Shown here piece by piece: positions 4,072-5,836 of a stretch of 5,836 nucleotides of DNA. The DNA comes from an uncultured Clostridia bacterium. GTDB lineage: Bacteria; Bacillota; Clostridia; Oscillospirales; Ruminococcaceae. Under the pieces are notes generated by a model that was given only the letters and a program-made list of their open reading frames with translations, had not been told where the DNA came from and ran no database searches. Where the stretch lies: assembly GCA_945835425.1 (NCBI GenBank), contig CAMAJC010000134.1, positions 1-5,836 of the forward strand. Reading direction: 5' to 3'. The translations under genes were made by a program, and so were the position numbers. Numbering within the stretch: position 1 is the stretch's first letter; every line of letters starts with the position of its first letter.

Positions 4072-5836
4072 ATCCCATTGCGCCGTCAAAGCTATTAGGC
4101 ATCTCTTCGCCCGCATCGATCAGCGGCAGATACCAGTCGTCGTAGCCCATCGGCATCATATCTTCATAAAGCATATCGGAAGTATCTCCCGTGCGGACGT
4201 CTTCCCAATCCATGCCCCAGGGGCGGAGGAAGATATAGTAGCGGATCCAGTTGTTCTCATCCTCAGGGTCGACCCAGGTGCCGTCGATGCAGATCATCTG
4301 GTCAAAAGCGCTGACGACAGAGGCGCCGGGATCGATGATCCAGTCGGCATGTTCGATGGGGGCGTTGAAGAAGCTGCCGCTTTCGGACATCATGCAGCCT
4401 GCCTCGGTCGTGCCCATGCCGAAGGAGACGTCTGCGAAGGCGATGCATTCGCCCGCTTCACTGGTTGTATCCCAGATCTTGATATAGCCGGTATCGTCGG
4501 CGTAAGCTTCAATGGATGCGCAGCAATCCCAGTAGTAATCGAGCATATCTTCCATCGAACTGCTGGTCGAGGGAATGACCCACCAGCCGTACCAGTCGCC
4601 GTCCCACCACTGGGCAATTTCGGACAGTCCGTCGTTGCCTTCATAGCCGGGACCATCGTTTCCTTCACCGCCGGCATACAGCGACCAGTCGATCTCAGGC
4701 GCAGAGCCTTCTCCGCGGACAAAGATGTAGGTCGTACCGTCCAGCTCCGTAGACAGCTGCTCATCCTTTACGGTATAGGTCAGCGGGACGTTTCCGTCTT
4801 CACCGGCGACATTGATCGTTCCGTTGCTCCAGGTGATCTGGTTCGGATAATCGAGTACGAATATGCCGGTACCGTCTTCCTTCAGGTCGATGTAGAACTC
4901 AATGCCGAGATCCCTGAAATTCTTGACCATGGTTTCGTCCATGACGTTTTCGGGGTCGCTGCTTTCGGTGCGCAGCAGTGTCCAGTAACCGGCGTCGCCG
5001 CTGCCTTTGTTGTCCTTATCACCTTTATCGGTGGTGCTGCCGGTGCCGCTGCCGCTGCTGGCGTTGCTGCCGCTGTTGCCGGAAGAAGCGGACGCGTTTT
5101 TATTCTGGAAGGTGTAGACCATGCCGCCGAAATCAATGGTCGCAGTACCGTTTTTCAGCGTGCCTGTATAGGTGTCGCCGCTCTGATTGACGGTCAGCTT
5201 TTCGCCGTCCAGCGACCACTTGCCTTTAAATTCCTCGCCGAGAATATAGAAGGTGGCTTTTCCGTTGGAATCCAGCTGGATCCATTCGCCGTTCATCTTC
5301 TGTTCCGCGCCGGAGACGGTGCAGGAAATACCTTCGTACCGTCCCGCATTGGGGTTATCCTTTCCGCCGAACATAACGACGACCACGACGACGACTGCGG
5401 CGATCACGACGACAGCCGCAGCGATGATCCCGATCAGCAGGCCTTTTTTGCTGCCGCCTGCTTTGGGTTCTTTCGGAGCTTTAGGAGCCTTGGGCGGTTT
5501 CGGCGCCTTGGGCTGCTTGCCGGCTTTCGGAGGTGCTGCGGGCGGAACATAACCGCCGCTGTTGCCGGTTGGCGGCGTATAAGTATTCTGTTCGGGAGCC
5601 GCATAGCTCTGCTGCGTGGGCGGTGTGTAGGAGTTCTGTGTGGGAGGAGTGTAACTCTGCTGAGAGGGCGGAGAATAAGAATCCTGAGCCGGAGGAGCAT
5701 AGCTCTGCTGGGAAGGAGGAGAATAGGAATCCTGAGCCGGAGGAGCATAGCTCTGCTGGGAAGGCGGAGAATAGGAATCCTCTGCAGGAGGAGCATAGCT
5801 CTGCTGGGAAGGAGGAGAATAGGAATCCTCTGCAGG
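4070..5836 (-). CDS. Membrane-anchored repeat protein with extracellular beta domains; 5' end beyond window
   Basis: The reading frame is open for 588 residues from the right edge to TAA at 4072-4070, so the true start is outside; the GTG at 5407 is an internal valine codon. In protein order: Tyr/Pro/Gln/Ser repeats (5579-5836), a Lys-Pro-Ala-rich linker (about 5462-5527), and one Val/Ala/Ile membrane segment (about 5369-5443). After the membrane comes a small lipocalin-like beta domain (about 5096-5350, with GKWSLDGEKLTV), a Ser/Gly/Asn/Thr linker (4994-5095) and a second similar domain (about 4712-4987). An acidic Trp- and Cys-containing C-terminal domain (about 4118-4612) ends the protein, with WWDGDWYGWW, DCCASIEAY, EHADWIIDPG, FLRPWG and DDWYLPLI. 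I remember proteins of this plan in gut Firmicutes starting with a zinc ribbon, which would put the repeats in the cytoplasm and the beta domains outside; neither is shown here. Function unknown; envelope sensing or ligand binding is a guess. It precedes the AIM24 gene on the same strand. Confidence 0.88.
   Translation of the reverse strand, partial: PAEDSYSPPSQQSYAPPAEDSYSPPSQQSYAPPAQDSYSPPSQQSYAPPAQDSYSPPSQQSYTPPTQNSYTPPTQQSYAAPEQNTYTPPTGNSGGYVPPAAPPKAGKQPKAPKPPKAPKAPKEPKAGGSKKGLLIGIIAAAVVVIAAVVVVVVVMFGGKDNPNAGRYEGISCTVSGAEQKMNGEWIQLDSNGKATFYILGEEFKGKWSLDGEKLTVNQSGDTYTGTLKNGTATIDFGGMVYTFQNKNASASSGNSGSNASSGSGTGSTTDKGDKDNKGSGDAGYWTLLRTESSDPENVMDETMVKNFRDLGIEFYIDLKEDGTGIFVLDYPNQITWSNGTINVAGEDGNVPLTYTVKDEQLSTELDGTTYIFVRGEGSAPEIDWSLYAGGEGNDGPGYEGNDGLSEIAQWWDGDWYGWWVIPSTSSSMEDMLDYYWDCCASIEAYADDTGYIKIWDTTSEAGECIAFADVSFGMGTTEAGCMMSESGSFFNAPIEHADWIIDPGASVVSAFDQMICIDGTWVDPEDENNWIRYYIFLRPWGMDWEDVRTGDTSDMLYEDMMPMGYDDWYLPLIDAGEEMPNSFDGAMG
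5579..5836 (-). repeat. In-frame 48-bp tandem repeat encoding 16-residue Tyr/Pro/Gln units
   Basis: Units lie at 5789-5836, 5741-5788, 5693-5740, 5645-5692 and 5597-5644, with a partial unit at 5567-5596; the array runs off the right edge. The first two differ by one base and the third differs from the first at three positions. Copies decay toward the membrane segment. Each unit encodes two 8-residue halves of the type SYSPPSQQ / SYAPPAED, giving 11 tyrosines exactly eight residues apart. It is coding throughout, low in complexity and likely disordered. Confidence 0.92.

Noticed and set aside
5405..5407. GTG as the start codon of the large - strand protein
   Set aside because: It falls inside the membrane segment and the same frame stays open to the right edge through a coherent linker and repeats, so this is an internal valine.
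5434..5796. Leu/Arg-rich - strand frame of 120 codons within the repeat array
   Set aside because: It is the 48-bp repeat read out of frame; the frame continuous with the membrane segment and beta domains is the real one.
5579..5836. CRISPR array
   Set aside because: The repeats are contiguous with no unique spacers, and they are in-frame coding sequence.

Overview
The window looks like chromosomal DNA of a moderately high-GC Gram-positive anaerobe, most likely an Oscillospiraceae/Ruminococcaceae-type Clostridium relative. This rests on LPXTG cell-wall sorting signals, a pilus-type sortase, strong AAAGGAG-like ribosome binding sites, and a convergent block of AIM24 / DUF6935-like / membrane-anchored genes that I associate with gut Firmicutes. 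The species call is inference; no rRNA or other taxonomic marker is present.

Left half, + strand (1-2733): the distal part of a sortase-assembled pilus operon. It holds the last 36 codons of an LPSTG-anchored pilin (to 112), a class C pilin-polymerising sortase (206-1063), a Cna-B-domain LPQTG minor pilin (1050-2102) and a second, smaller sortase of a different type (2092-2733). The last three genes overlap by 14 and 11 bases and are probably translationally coupled. The 93-base gap between pilin and first sortase contains a two-part hairpin (149-189) just before the sortase ribosome binding site. My model is that the class C sortase polymerises the LPSTG backbone pilin, the LPQTG protein accepts the shaft through a pilin-motif-like lysine (K175), and the second sortase joins its LPQTG signal to the cell wall. 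A perfect 16-bp terminator (2735-2769) closes the operon.

Right half, - strand (2787-5836): three genes read toward the pilus operon. Upstream-most is a large membrane protein whose start lies beyond the window. It has Tyr/Pro/Gln repeats with an exact 8-residue tyrosine period, a Lys-Pro-Ala linker, a Val-rich membrane segment, then small beta-rich domains and a Trp-rich C-terminal domain. It is followed by an AIM24 (TIGR00266-type) protein and a small DUF6935-like protein. These are probably linked in function, but their job is not known to me. A hairpin followed by T7, oriented on the + strand and so opposite to these genes, lies at 4015-4071.

No tRNA, rRNA, CRISPR array, insertion sequence or phage gene was seen. 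No gap without a gene is longer than 93 bases.
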